A DNA stretch of 40,639 nt from Natronolimnohabitans innermongolicus JCM 12255 (GCF_000337215.1 NZ_AOHZ01000106.1:1-40639); one strand, 5' to 3'. Positions 8,160 to 16,201 are shown, counted from the stretch's first letter. Numbers and translations: made by a program. The notes: generated by a model from the sequence alone, not told the origin.

Positions 8160-9107
8160 TCAGTTCGTCCCGGCCGCCGCTCGCTCGTCCGTGCCGCCGG
8201 CGCCGATGCCTCGCGAGCGATGGACCCGTTCGGCGACCTCGCCCATCGTCTCGACGGTGAGATCACCGGCCGAGCGACGTCGCTCGAGGTGGGCGAGGAT
8301 CGCGCGCATCCGACGGTCGTCGCGCTCGCTCGTCAGGTTGTTCGGGTGCAGCCACATGTGGAAGACGCCGTCGGATCGGGCGGCTTCGTCGATACCCCGA
8401 CGAGCGACCTCGAGCATCGGATCGGTCCAGATCGACTCGGCGACGGTGCGAGCGGGGCCCTCGAATCCGAAGAGAAACTGCGAGGCCGGGACGTTGACGA
8501 GGCCGTACTCGTCGAGTTCGGGTTGAACGAGCATCGACTGGTCGCGGACCGTCGAGTCGAAGACGCCGCGAACGCCGTCTCTGGTCGGCGATTTCCCGCG
8601 GTAGGCCGAGACGCCGTACTCGGCGAGCACCTCGCGGTGGGCGACGTCGTTTCGCGGGTAGATAAACGAGTCGACGGTCTGTCCCCAGTCGTCGGCGATC
8701 TCGGTCGCGCGGCGCAGCTCCGCGCTCGCGAGTTCTCGGTCCGTCCGTTCGTCGCCGAAGAGGACGTGCGAAAAGGAGTGGCTCGCGAACTCGTGGTCGG
8801 TGTCGGCTTCGAGGACGTCGGTCACGAGGTCGGGACCGAATCGCAGCTCCTCGCGATCGGCCCACGAACCGCGTTCGCGGCGGAACCAGCCCGGCGGCGC
8901 GGGGTGGTCGGCGTGACGGCCGTCGCAGTCGGTGAGCATGAGGTGACCGACGACGGCCCACGTCGCGGGGACGTCGAACTCGTCGAGGAGGTCGACCATG
9001 ACGGACCAGCCGCGACGGCCGGATTCGACCCGATTTTCGGGGGGATCCTCGAGGTCGTGGAACCCCCACCCGAGCTCGGCGTCGAGCGAGAGGACGACGC
9101 TACCCAC
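8160..9107 (-). CDS. Polysaccharide deacetylase (NodB-like)
   Basis: The 315-residue protein has the NodB fold signature: VVLSLDAELGWG (first motif, with the metal-ligand Asp in place of the TFDDG form), ASHSFSH (the His-x3-His metal pair), and FIYPRND (third motif). FHMWLHPNNL near the C-terminus supplies the late His. The family removes N-acetyl groups from amino-sugar polymers, using a divalent metal. No signal peptide is present, so it may act on a cytoplasmic intermediate. I place the start at GTG 9107, which has a GGTGGTGA Shine-Dalgarno-like stretch 7 nt upstream. In-frame GTG codons at 9116, 9119 and 9122 are alternatives that add up to 5 residues. Confidence 0.9.
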   Translation of the reverse strand: MGSVVLSLDAELGWGFHDLEDPPENRVESGRRGWSVMVDLLDEFDVPATWAVVGHLMLTDCDGRHADHPAPPGWFRRERGSWADREELRFGPDLVTDVLEADTDHEFASHSFSHVLFGDERTDRELASAELRRATEIADDWGQTVDSFIYPRNDVAHREVLAEYGVSAYRGKSPTRDGVRGVFDSTVRDQSMLVQPELDEYGLVNVPASQFLFGFEGPARTVAESIWTDPMLEVARRGIDEAARSDGVFHMWLHPNNLTSERDDRRMRAILAHLERRRSAGDLTVETMGEVAERVHRSRGIGAGGTDERAAAGTN

Positions 9108-9147
9108 GGCGTTCACCACCACGTACGACCCGTTGTGCGCGTCTCAT
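9100..9147 (-). CDS. Possible 15-codon leader peptide upstream of the deacetylase
   Basis: An ATG at 9147 sits 27 nt downstream of the ATAACAAA box, so it could be the first codon of a leaderless transcript. It encodes MRRAQRVVRGGERRG and stops at 9100-9102, overlapping the GTG start proposed for the deacetylase in another frame. This would place a leaderless mini-ORF ahead of a Shine-Dalgarno-led gene. Translation of it is unproven; it is very arginine-rich and could be chance. Confidence 0.3.
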   Translation of the reverse strand: MRRAQRVVRGGERRG

Positions 9148-9173
9148 ACTACCGATCGAGACGAACGACAGGT

Positions 9174-9181
9174 TTTGTTAT
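9174..9181 (-). promoter_or_regulatory. ATAACAAA promoter box of the deacetylase
   Basis: ATAACAAA on the minus strand, 27-34 nt upstream of ATG 9147 and 52 nt or more upstream of the deacetylase start. It is an exact copy of the box seen before four other genes of the locus. Confidence 0.55.
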
Positions 9182-9339
9182 GGATCACCTGTTGACGCGG
9201 CGACGCTCGTAACGGATCGTGTATGCGAACCGTACCCAAACGACACGCGAGCCGATCAGCTCGATCGCGACCTATCGTAATTCGACAGATAATCGACTGA
9301 ATCGTCGAGTATCACGGCCAACAAACGTGAAATCGCCCC

Positions 9340-9347
9340 ATAACAAA
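9340..9347 (+). promoter_or_regulatory. ATAACAAA promoter box of the phosphodiesterase gene
   Basis: ATAACAAA lies 60-67 nt upstream of ATG 9407, so transcription should begin near 9374 and leave a leader of roughly 30 nt. The remaining part of the 9148-9406 gap holds no convincing gene. Confidence 0.45.
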
Positions 9348-9406
9348 GCAGTTATCCCGGAATGGCTGGGACAGCAGACGTCCCCGAACGTCTCACATAG
9401 TCAACC

Positions 9407-10999
9407 ATGAGCAGATCTTCCCCGCCAGCCGAGCGAGCGTTCGTGCTCGGATTCGACGGCGTACCGTGGCGACTCATCGAACAGTGGAGCGACGAGGGCG
9501 AGCTGCCGAACTTCGCCCGCATGCGTGAAGAGGGTGCGTCCGGCGTTCTCGAGAGCACCCAGCCCGCGACGACGCCGCTCGCGTGGCCCTCGATCGCGAC
9601 CGGCGTCTGGCCGGACAAACACGGCGTCTACGGCTTCCAGAACCTCTCGTCGGACTACACCCACGAGATGTACACGAGCCACGACATCGAGCAGCCGACG
9701 CTGTGGGAACAGGTTCCGCCCGCCCACGTCGGTAACGTTCCGATGACCTACCCGCCCCAGGAAATCGACGGGACGATGGTCACGGGCATGATGACGCCCT
9801 CGAAAGAGAAGGAGTACACCCACCCGCCCGAACTCAAAGACGAAATCGAGTCGCAGATCCCCAACTACGATATCAGTCTCGACTATCCGAAGTACGCGGA
9901 CCGTCTCGACGAGTTCGAGGGCGCCGTCGACGACATGTTAGAAAAGCGTCGCGAAGTCATGCGCCTCCAGATGGCGGAGGCCGGCGACGACTGGGGGCTG
10001 TTCTTCTTCGTCTTCACCGCGCCCGACCGGTTCCAGCACCTCATCTGGGACATGGACCGGCTACTGAACCACTACAAGAAACTCGACGACATCCTCGGCG
10101 AGGTCATGGAGTACACCGACGAACACGACGCCGACCTCTACACCGTCTCCGACCACGGCTTCGGCCCGCTCGAGGAACTGGTCTACGTCAACCACATCTT
10201 AGAGCAAGACGGCTACCTCTACCAGGAAGAAAACGAGGGGACCCGCGGCGCGCTCTCGAGTCTCGGCATCTCCCGCGACCGGATCACGGACGCCCTCGAC
10301 AGGGTCGGCATCTCCGAGGAGAAGATCGTCGACACGCTCCCCCGGTCGCTCGTCGATCGGGTCGCCGAGCAGATCCCGGGCGATCACGCCCTCTACGACG
10401 TCGACTACGACCAAACCGTCGCCTTCGTTCACGGCGCCGGCTGTCTGTACATCAACGACACCGAGCGCTTCGAGAAGGGGGTCGTCGAGCCGAGCCAGAT
10501 CCCCGAACTGAAGACCGAACTCACCGATCTCTTCGAGTCGGTCACCGACGACGACGGCGAGCCGATGTTGAACGTGTTCGACGGCGACGAGCTGTTCCCG
10601 ACCGACAACGAGTCCCCGGACCTGATCGTCAACGGCCGCGGCGTCTACGAGTCGCGAAACGGACTCACCGACCAGGCGACCGGCGACACGGGCACCTACG
10701 CCGCGAGCCACGGCAAGGACGGCATCATCCTCTGTCGCGGCCCGTCGATCGACCACGGGGCCACCCTTCGGGGGGCCCGCGTCGTCGACGTCGCGCCGAC
10801 GCTGCTACACGGCATCGGCGAACCCGTCCCGGAGAACGCCGACGGTCGCGTCCTCTTCGACGCCTTCGACGAGGAGGCGACCCCGGCGACGACCAAAGTC
10901 GAGCGCACCGGCGTCGCGAAAGCCGAGCGCGAGGGCGACGTCGACGACGACTTCGACGACGTCGAGGACCGACTGAAAGGACTCGGCTACATGGAGTAA
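9407..10999 (+). CDS. Alkaline-phosphatase-superfamily phosphodiesterase/nucleotide pyrophosphatase
   Basis: The 530-residue protein is a type I phosphodiesterase/nucleotide pyrophosphatase member of the alkaline phosphatase superfamily. VLGFDGVPWRLIE holds the first metal-ligand Asp. PATTPLAWPSIATG holds the nucleophile Thr. TAPDRFQHLIWDMD, VSDHGFGPLEELVY and a late AASHGKDGIILCRG contain the remaining metal ligands (D, DH and H). These enzymes hydrolyse or transfer phospho- or sulfo-groups. No signal peptide is seen, so the enzyme should be cytoplasmic. Members of this family recur in haloarchaeal polysaccharide clusters, where their substrate is not settled; removal or transfer of a phosphate group on a glycan intermediate is an inference. 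The C-terminus is acidic. Confidence 0.92.
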   Translation: MSRSSPPAERAFVLGFDGVPWRLIEQWSDEGELPNFARMREEGASGVLESTQPATTPLAWPSIATGVWPDKHGVYGFQNLSSDYTHEMYTSHDIEQPTLWEQVPPAHVGNVPMTYPPQEIDGTMVTGMMTPSKEKEYTHPPELKDEIESQIPNYDISLDYPKYADRLDEFEGAVDDMLEKRREVMRLQMAEAGDDWGLFFFVFTAPDRFQHLIWDMDRLLNHYKKLDDILGEVMEYTDEHDADLYTVSDHGFGPLEELVYVNHILEQDGYLYQEENEGTRGALSSLGISRDRITDALDRVGISEEKIVDTLPRSLVDRVAEQIPGDHALYDVDYDQTVAFVHGAGCLYINDTERFEKGVVEPSQIPELKTELTDLFESVTDDDGEPMLNVFDGDELFPTDNESPDLIVNGRGVYESRNGLTDQATGDTGTYAASHGKDGIILCRGPSIDHGATLRGARVVDVAPTLLHGIGEPVPENADGRVLFDAFDEEATPATTKVERTGVAKAEREGDVDDDFDDVEDRLKGLGYME

Positions 11000-11153
11000 G
11001 CGTAACCGACGCCGAGTAACGCGACTCGTCCGTCGTTCTCTCGCGTCTGAGTCCTCTCGAGACGGCACGTTCAGGCTCAATTACTTTTGACGCACACGGC
11101 GAACAGCAACTACCCGACCGTCCGAAAAGACCGAACACGCTCCGTTTCCCGCT

Positions 11154-12401
11154 ATGAGTGATTCATCACCGTCTGCGAACTCGTGTACGATCCGTCCGTT
11201 CGACGCCGGCGACCGACGGGCGTTTCTCTCGCTGTACGAACAGGTGTTCGATCGCGAGCGAAGCGCCGAGTGGTTCCGGTGGCGGTTCGAGGAATCCCCC
11301 TACGTCGATCACGTCCCGATCGTGGTCGCCGACGACGGCGGCGAGATCGTCGGCTGCCGGTCGTTTTTCCCTCTCGAGGTGCGCGTCGGCGGCGCCGACC
11401 GACTCGCGCTCCAGCCCTGCGATACGATGGTCCACCCCGACTATCGCGGACAGGGGCTGTTCAGCCGGATGAACGCGGTTGCCGTCGATCGCTACACCGA
11501 CGGCGACCCGGCGTTCTGTTTCAACTTCCCGAACGACAACGCCAAACCGGGGAATCGAAAGCACGGCTGGAAAGAGATCGGCACGTTCCCCGTCTACTAC
11601 CGGCCACAGGATCCGATCGGAAGCGCCGCCAAGTTGACCGGGGGCGAGGGTGACGACGAGGACGGCGACGACGGCGGCGGCCGAGGCGCAAACGAGGCGA
11701 CCACCGGAGCTGGCGGAACCGAAGTCGAAGCCGGCGCCGACGACGCGTGGCTGGACCTCGGAACCGACACCGACGTCGACCTCGAGCTTCCCTTCGGCGA
11801 CGCGGCCGACGACGGCGGCGTCGTCGACGCGATCGGCAACGCGATCACCAGTTCCCAGGAGGCCGGCGATCAGCTGCTCACTGATTCGCCCGACGCGCTC
11901 GCCATCGAGCGGTTCGAAACGCCGCCGGCGGACGTCCTCGAGTCGATCCACCGGCGGGCGATGCCGGACGGGATCCACGCCGCGCGAACCGCCGAATTCT
12001 ACCGGTGGCGCTTTGCGAACCCGGCCCGGTCGTACGCGGCCTACGTCGCGACGCGAGACGGAGAGGCGGTCGCCGCGCTGGTGTGTTCGCCGGTCGACGA
12101 CCGCCTGCGGATCGTCGAGACGCTTCCGCGAGACGTCGACGCCGAATCGACGGCGGTCGACTACCTGGTGGCTGCCACACTGCTCGATCGCTCGGAGCGA
12201 AACTACGTCACCGCGTTCGGAGAGACGCTTCCCTCGCCGATCCGGTACCGGTTTTACCCCGATACGCGGTTCCCGCTCTCGACGCTGATTCGACCGACGG
12301 CGCGAACGCTGTTCGCCCGCGACCTCGACGGCGGTGTCGGCATCGAATCGACGGACGCGAGCGACTGGGCGCTCTCGCGGCTGGATCTGGATACGGCGTA
12401 A
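11154..12401 (+). CDS. GNAT-family acetyltransferase with two GNAT-like halves
   Basis: The 415-residue protein has an N-terminal GNAT domain (CTIRPFDAGDRRAFLSLY; PCDTMVHPDYRGQGLFSRMN, with the RGQGLF acetyl-CoA loop). A second, degenerate GNAT-like half lies from about residue 255 (FYRWRFANPARSYAAYVATRD), so it resembles the double-GNAT proteins found in glycan clusters. Between them is an acidic, glycine-rich insertion (roughly residues 163-230) containing runs such as EGDDEDGDDGGG. GNAT enzymes of this type acylate amino-sugars or related small molecules. No membrane segment or signal is visible. The gene is monocistronic between the phosphodiesterase and the ATP-grasp gene. The exact substrate is unknown. 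Confidence 0.88.
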   Translation: MSDSSPSANSCTIRPFDAGDRRAFLSLYEQVFDRERSAEWFRWRFEESPYVDHVPIVVADDGGEIVGCRSFFPLEVRVGGADRLALQPCDTMVHPDYRGQGLFSRMNAVAVDRYTDGDPAFCFNFPNDNAKPGNRKHGWKEIGTFPVYYRPQDPIGSAAKLTGGEGDDEDGDDGGGRGANEATTGAGGTEVEAGADDAWLDLGTDTDVDLELPFGDAADDGGVVDAIGNAITSSQEAGDQLLTDSPDALAIERFETPPADVLESIHRRAMPDGIHAARTAEFYRWRFANPARSYAAYVATRDGEAVAALVCSPVDDRLRIVETLPRDVDAESTAVDYLVAATLLDRSERNYVTAFGETLPSPIRYRFYPDTRFPLSTLIRPTARTLFARDLDGGVGIESTDASDWALSRLDLDTA

Positions 12402-12520
12402 CCGTTTCGTGCGGCCCGGGTCGTACGGAATGAATCGTCGCGAACGGTCCAAAACGAACCGGTGGGCTCCGCGTATTCTTCGCTTACCGATCTCGCCCCG
12501 GCACTGACCACCGGATAACC

Positions 12521-12527
12521 TATTTTC
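12521..12527 (+). promoter_or_regulatory. TATA-like box of the ATP-grasp gene
   Basis: TATTTTC lies 22-28 nt upstream of ATG 12549 in an otherwise GC-rich gap, preceded by GGATAACC. The spacing fits a leaderless transcript. Confidence 0.45.
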
Positions 12528-12548
12528 ACTGATACCGAGGGGCGGCGT

Positions 12549-13754
12549 ATGGACAGTGCTGCCTGGGAGGACACCGGCGCCGCCGTCGTTCCGGGAATCA
12601 CCGCGCCGAGTGCCGTCGCCTGCGTCCGCTCGCTCGGTCGCCGCGGCATCCGAACGATCGTCGCCGCGAGCGACGACGACGATCCGGCGAGCAGGTCTCG
12701 CTACTGTGACGAATCGGTTCGCGTTCCCGACCCGCACGACGACCTCGTCGCGTACGCGGACGCGTTGCTGTCACTCGCGGCGCGCTCCGACGTGCGGACG
12801 ATCATCCCCGTCCGCGAACCCGACGCCTACGTGCTCTCGAAACACCGCGAGGAGTTCGCCGAGCACGTGCGGACGCCCTGGCCGACGTTCGACACGCTCG
12901 CGCGCACGCAGGACCGCGTGCGCCTGTTCGACGCGGCCGAACGAGCGGGCGTCGCCGCCCCCGAAACCGATCTGTTCACCGAAAGCGCAGGCCGGGACGG
13001 CGAGTGGGTGGTCAAACCGCGCTATACGATCCTCGGAGACGAGTACGTCGAGGCGTACGCCCCCGAAACCTGTATCGCACCACCCTCGACGAAATACCTC
13101 GAGGCCGACGGCGGCACCGACACCGTCGCGGTGCAGACGGAGATGCGCCACGTTCCGCTCGTCCAGGAGTACGTGGCCGCGACCGAGGAGTACGGCTTCT
13201 TCGCGCTCTACGACGAGGGTGAACCGGTGGCGACCTTCCAGCACCGCCAGCACCGCGGCTACAGCTACGCCGGCGGGCCGAGCGCCTACCGCGAATCGGT
13301 CGATATTCCGGCCCTCGAGGAGGCCGGCCGGGCGCTGCTCGACGAACTCGAGTGGCACGGCCTCGCGATGGTCGAGTTCCTGCGCGAGGCGGACGGCGAC
13401 GAGTTCAAGTTGATGGAGGTCAATCCCCGATTCTGGTCGTCGCTGCCGTTCTCGGTCCGAGCCGGCGCGGACTTTCCGCTCTACTACTGGTTGCTCGCGA
13501 ACGGACTGAGCGACCGAATCGACTGCGAGTACCGGACGGGAATCGGCGGCCACCTCCTGCGCGGCGAACTGCTGTATCTCCGCTCGGTGCTGACCGACGA
13601 GATCGACCTCGTCGAGAAGCCCTCGGTCGCAAGCGCCACGCTCGAGGTCGCCCGATCGCTCCTCGCGGAGCCCCGATTCGACTATCTCTCTCGAGACGAT
13701 CCGCGGCCGTTCTACCGCGACCTGGCGAATACGATCGCCGCAATTCGAGAATGA
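12549..13754 (+). CDS. ATP-grasp superfamily ligase
   Basis: The 401-residue protein is an ATP-grasp enzyme: an N-terminal pre-ATP-grasp domain (GITAPSAVACVRSLGRRGIR), then VVKPRYTILGDEY with the ATP-binding Lys, LVQEYVAATEEYGFFALYD, a glycine-rich loop (HRGYSYAGGPSAYRES), and the metal-binding FKLMEVNPRFWSSLP with E and N. Such ligases join a carboxylate to an amine or other nucleophile through an acyl-phosphate. In glycan clusters they are thought to attach amino acids or similar groups to sugars. The start ATG 12549 has a TATTTTC box 22-28 nt upstream, as for a leaderless transcript. The first residues (MDSAAWEDTGAAVVPG) show no signal peptide. Confidence 0.92.
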   Translation: MDSAAWEDTGAAVVPGITAPSAVACVRSLGRRGIRTIVAASDDDDPASRSRYCDESVRVPDPHDDLVAYADALLSLAARSDVRTIIPVREPDAYVLSKHREEFAEHVRTPWPTFDTLARTQDRVRLFDAAERAGVAAPETDLFTESAGRDGEWVVKPRYTILGDEYVEAYAPETCIAPPSTKYLEADGGTDTVAVQTEMRHVPLVQEYVAATEEYGFFALYDEGEPVATFQHRQHRGYSYAGGPSAYRESVDIPALEEAGRALLDELEWHGLAMVEFLREADGDEFKLMEVNPRFWSSLPFSVRAGADFPLYYWLLANGLSDRIDCEYRTGIGGHLLRGELLYLRSVLTDEIDLVEKPSVASATLEVARSLLAEPRFDYLSRDDPRPFYRDLANTIAAIRE

Positions 13755-13871
13755 CAGGTTCGCGTCGATCGCTTCTGTTCGCATTCAATCAAAACACCGG
13801 CGACGGTTCGGCGGACAATCAGTATACGACCGGCTGTATTTCCAGAATATCTACCATTGATTCGACAAGAA

Positions 13872-13880
13872 AGCTTATAC
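13872..13880 (+). promoter_or_regulatory. TATA-like box (AGCTTATAC) of the single-domain gene
   Basis: AGCTTATAC lies 24-32 nt upstream of ATG 13904. The AAAGCTTAT core resembles the boxes of the three Tat-exported beta-helix genes (AAAGTTTAT or AAACTTAT). A GGAG stretch directly before the ATG is too close to act as a normal ribosome binding site. Confidence 0.45.
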
Positions 13881-13903
13881 CGTAAAGGTCGGGTTAAGGA
13901 GAT

Positions 13904-14233
13904 ATGGCACGTGACACTCCGGTACAGAACGACGCTGCCAAGACCGACACAGAACAGCTGCCGAACCTCGTGACGATCGTCGGACGAGGCGTTCCCTCGA
14001 GTTTCGAGATCACCGTCGACGGCGAACTCGAGATGGTGGCCGACGACCCCGTCGCGGAAGGGACCGTCGTCTCGGGAAGCGTCGCCGAGGGATCGATCGA
14101 CGTCGGCGTCCAGCGATTCCGATTCGCCGGCCAGGTAACGAACGTCCAGGTCGTCGACTGGAACGGGAACGCGGTTCCCGAATCGGCCAGCGTTCCCGAC
14201 GTCCACGTCGATTACGGCGTCCCGAAGCGATAA
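13904..14233 (+). CDS. Stand-alone copy of the beta-helix-associated repeat domain
   Basis: The 109-residue protein is essentially one repeat domain of the sort found in the C-terminal arrays of the proteins at 20233 and 25522. It starts with a short tail (MARDTPVQNDAAKTDTEQ), then LPNLVTIVGRGVPSSFEITV, a middle with GSVAEGSIDVGVQRFRFAGQ, and a closing VDWNGNAVPES. The closest match by eye is the second-type repeat of the larger proteins (YEITVDGTID; VQRYRFSGGISDITFVD). There is no signal peptide, so it would stay in the cytoplasm unless exported by another route. No function is known. The MARD start is shared with two of the large paralogues, which may mean it arose from one of them by loss of the signal and helix parts. 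Confidence 0.8.
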   Translation: MARDTPVQNDAAKTDTEQLPNLVTIVGRGVPSSFEITVDGELEMVADDPVAEGTVVSGSVAEGSIDVGVQRFRFAGQVTNVQVVDWNGNAVPESASVPDVHVDYGVPKR

Positions 14234-14351
14234 CCGTCCGACGCTGGGTAGGGGGTGCGGTTTGCGGTTTCTGCGGCGAGCAAGGACGAGCGCATCGCGA
14301 GCGACGCGACCGAGGCTCACCGACGGCCGGATCGAAAACTGATCGGAGTGG

Positions 14352-15653
14352 CTACCGACCGACGCGTCGCAGCCCCGACTTCGCCGACGTCCAGGCGGGG
14401 TAGACGGTGTTGTAGACCTTCGTCGGCGCATTTCGCGCGCCGGCGCGAAGCAGCCGGTGGGAAAGCGGCGGTCCGGACTCGGAGACGAGGTCGTCGAGGT
14501 CGGCCCGTTCGAGCCACTCGAAGAAGGCCGCCTCCGCCGGCGACTCGGGGTCCGTCTCGCGTGCGCGCTCGCTAATGTCTTCCCACATGTACTTCTCGTC
14601 CTGACCGAGGACCCACTGACCCTCCTCGAGGGCCGTCCGGATCTCGCGGTAGTCTTCCTCCGCGAACGGGTAGCCGTGGTCGGTCGGCTCGAGGTCGGAA
14701 AGGCGCAGTCCGACGGCGGTTCGGTAACACTTCTCGCACTCGCCGCAGTTGCCGTCCATCCGGGCGTTACAGGTCTGGAGCTGGAGAGCAGGTTCCTCCT
14801 CGCGGACGTAGTCTGCGATCGCGTCGAGACGCTCCTGGCGCGTCAGGTCGTAGGAGTCGTGGTGACACTGCGTGCCGGTCCACCGGACGTGATCGTCGAT
14901 GTCGGGTCGCGACCCCCACTCGAGGTCGATTCCCTCCCAGTGGGTCGCGGCGACGTAGAGGTCCTCCATCCCGCGCGCGTAGGCCATCGGTGCACAGAGA
15001 CCGAGCAGGCCAACGCCGTGGCCCACGGAGCTGTACCAGGCGCCGTCGACGTAGCGCTTGTAGTGGGCCAGCAACATCGGGTGGTCGAGAAACGAGAGCA
15101 TGTTCGACTCGACGAACGCCGTCTCGAGGTCGTGGTCGTCCGCAAAGGAGGTGACGCGATTGCGGAGGTGCGTCCAGTTTTCGTCGTCCGACGGCGACGG
15201 CGTGATCGTCCAGCCGCGGATGCTGATCAGCGTCGGCGACTCCTCGCGGTGGCGGACGTACGAACACGTCGAGTCGACGCCGCCGGTAAAGAGCAAGCCG
15301 CTCTCGCCGCTCGCGTCGGGTTCGACGTCGACCGTCTCCTTCGCGTAGAGGGTCCCTCCCTCGAGGAAGTCGTGCATCGCACAGAGCGACTCCTCGACGT
15401 CCGAGAGAGCGTTCGCGAACGTCTCGTCGACTTCGTCGACGTAGACGTCGGCGCCGTTCGCCCACGCGACTGGACAGACGTGGGCGAGCACGGGGATCGC
15501 GAGCACCCCCTCGGGGACGTCCTCGATTGAGACGTCGTACTCGGTTTGAAACGGTTCGTCGCCGAAGAACCGCTCGAGGTCCGCGGACGTCTGTACGTCC
15601 GCCTCGAGGGTCGTTCCGTCGGCGTGTACGCGGTCGATGACGATTGATGACAT
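14352..15653 (-). CDS. PP-loop ATPase (adenine nucleotide alpha hydrolase fold)
   Basis: The 433-residue protein starts at ATG 15653 (MSSIVIDRVHADGTTLEAD). The longer frame begins with TTG and lacks support. The PP-loop is in LLFTGGVDSTCSYV (SGGxDS-type, with F-T-G-G-V-D-S), and the adenylation fold continues with GLLGLCAPMAYARGM and DDHVRWTGTQCHHDSY. CNARMDGNCGECEKCYRT carries a Cys cluster that may bind metal, as in QueC-like enzymes. N-type PP-loop enzymes adenylate a carboxylate or carbonyl and then transfer nitrogen or sulfur. In this context an amidation or similar change to a sugar or to a glycan substituent is possible. The substrate is not evident. It is convergent with the small gene at 13904-14233. 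Confidence 0.88.
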   Translation of the reverse strand: MSSIVIDRVHADGTTLEADVQTSADLERFFGDEPFQTEYDVSIEDVPEGVLAIPVLAHVCPVAWANGADVYVDEVDETFANALSDVEESLCAMHDFLEGGTLYAKETVDVEPDASGESGLLFTGGVDSTCSYVRHREESPTLISIRGWTITPSPSDDENWTHLRNRVTSFADDHDLETAFVESNMLSFLDHPMLLAHYKRYVDGAWYSSVGHGVGLLGLCAPMAYARGMEDLYVAATHWEGIDLEWGSRPDIDDHVRWTGTQCHHDSYDLTRQERLDAIADYVREEEPALQLQTCNARMDGNCGECEKCYRTAVGLRLSDLEPTDHGYPFAEEDYREIRTALEEGQWVLGQDEKYMWEDISERARETDPESPAEAAFFEWLERADLDDLVSESGPPLSHRLLRAGARNAPTKVYNTVYPAWTSAKSGLRRVGR

Positions 15654-15735
15654 AGGTGAATCTGCTTCGAACTGATCGCTGATACGGTGGGCGCGCTGTT
15701 CGCTGTCGAGTCGAGCAACGACGAACCGGTACAAA

Positions 15736-15758
15736 AACCATCAGAACCGTTGATGGTT
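15736..15758. promoter_or_regulatory. Inverted repeat upstream of the PP-loop gene
   Basis: AACCATCA (15736-15743) and TGATGGTT (15751-15758) form a perfect 8-bp inverted repeat with a 7-nt spacer, 83 nt or more upstream of the PP-loop start. It may be a regulator site. No adjoining regulator gene is visible. Confidence 0.35.
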
Positions 15759-16102
15759 CGGAATCGAAGAATGGAACGCATTACTGAACGTTTGTCGCCG
15801 ATGTCGGAACCGTCAGCTCGTGGCTCGAGACGAAATCCGGCCCGTCAGCCGGGGTAAGAGCTGGTTACCCGACGGAGGGTCGTGCGTCGACTGCGGTTGA
15901 GTTCGTCCTTCGCCGGCGACGACGCCGCGGAATCAGCTCGAGGGACGAATTTCTCGGCGACTCGATCGACCGCCGCAACTGGACGTGTTCTCGAGGATCA
16001 CCGGCGCGTTCGACCGTCACACCGTCCGTGAGCGGTGAGACGGGAGCGGATATGTGTATTCGCGATGGTACGTCAGACCGTTTCTCGCCGTGGTACTCGA
16101 GG
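15759..16102. other. Divergent intergenic region, no gene seen
   Basis: This GC-rich stretch separates the PP-loop gene from the membrane-protein gene. Open frames on both strands have no protein-like pattern that I recognise. Confidence 0.4.
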
Positions 16103-16123
16103 GTATAGGAGGCCTATAACAAA
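16103..16123 (+). promoter_or_regulatory. GTATAG-N7-ATAACAAA promoter of the GT-C-like gene
   Basis: GTATAG (16103-16108), seven bases, then ATAACAAA (16116-16123) has the same layout as the two DUF354 promoters. It lies about 75 nt upstream of ATG 16198 and 31-38 nt upstream of the mini-ORF ATG 16154. Confidence 0.55.
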
Positions 16124-16153
16124 CCTCGTTATCCGTGTTCGTTCGGTCGACAC

Positions 16154-16201
16154 ATGCGTATCGCCACTGGATCAGCGCGGCTCCGTTTCGAGGGAGTATG
16201 A
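16154..16201 (+). CDS. Possible 15-codon leader peptide upstream of the GT-C-like gene
   Basis: ATG 16154 opens a 15-codon frame, MRIATGSARLRFEGV, whose TGA overlaps the ATG of the membrane-protein gene (ATGA). A GGGAG stretch 2-8 nt before ATG 16198 could re-initiate translation. This arrangement, promoter box, mini-ORF of 15 codons and overlapping start, is also seen at the deacetylase. Expression is not proven. Confidence 0.3.
   Translation: MRIATGSARLRFEGV

Noticed and set aside
7893-9212. Plus-strand frame of 439 residues opposite the deacetylase
   Set aside because: The deacetylase on the minus strand has all NodB motifs; this frame has none and no promoter.
11166-12737. Long minus-strand frame of 523 residues opposite the GNAT gene
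   Set aside because: It is a shadow of the real genes in GC-rich DNA; the GNAT and ATP-grasp frames have clear motifs and their own promoters, while this frame is rich in Arg and has no recognisable domain.
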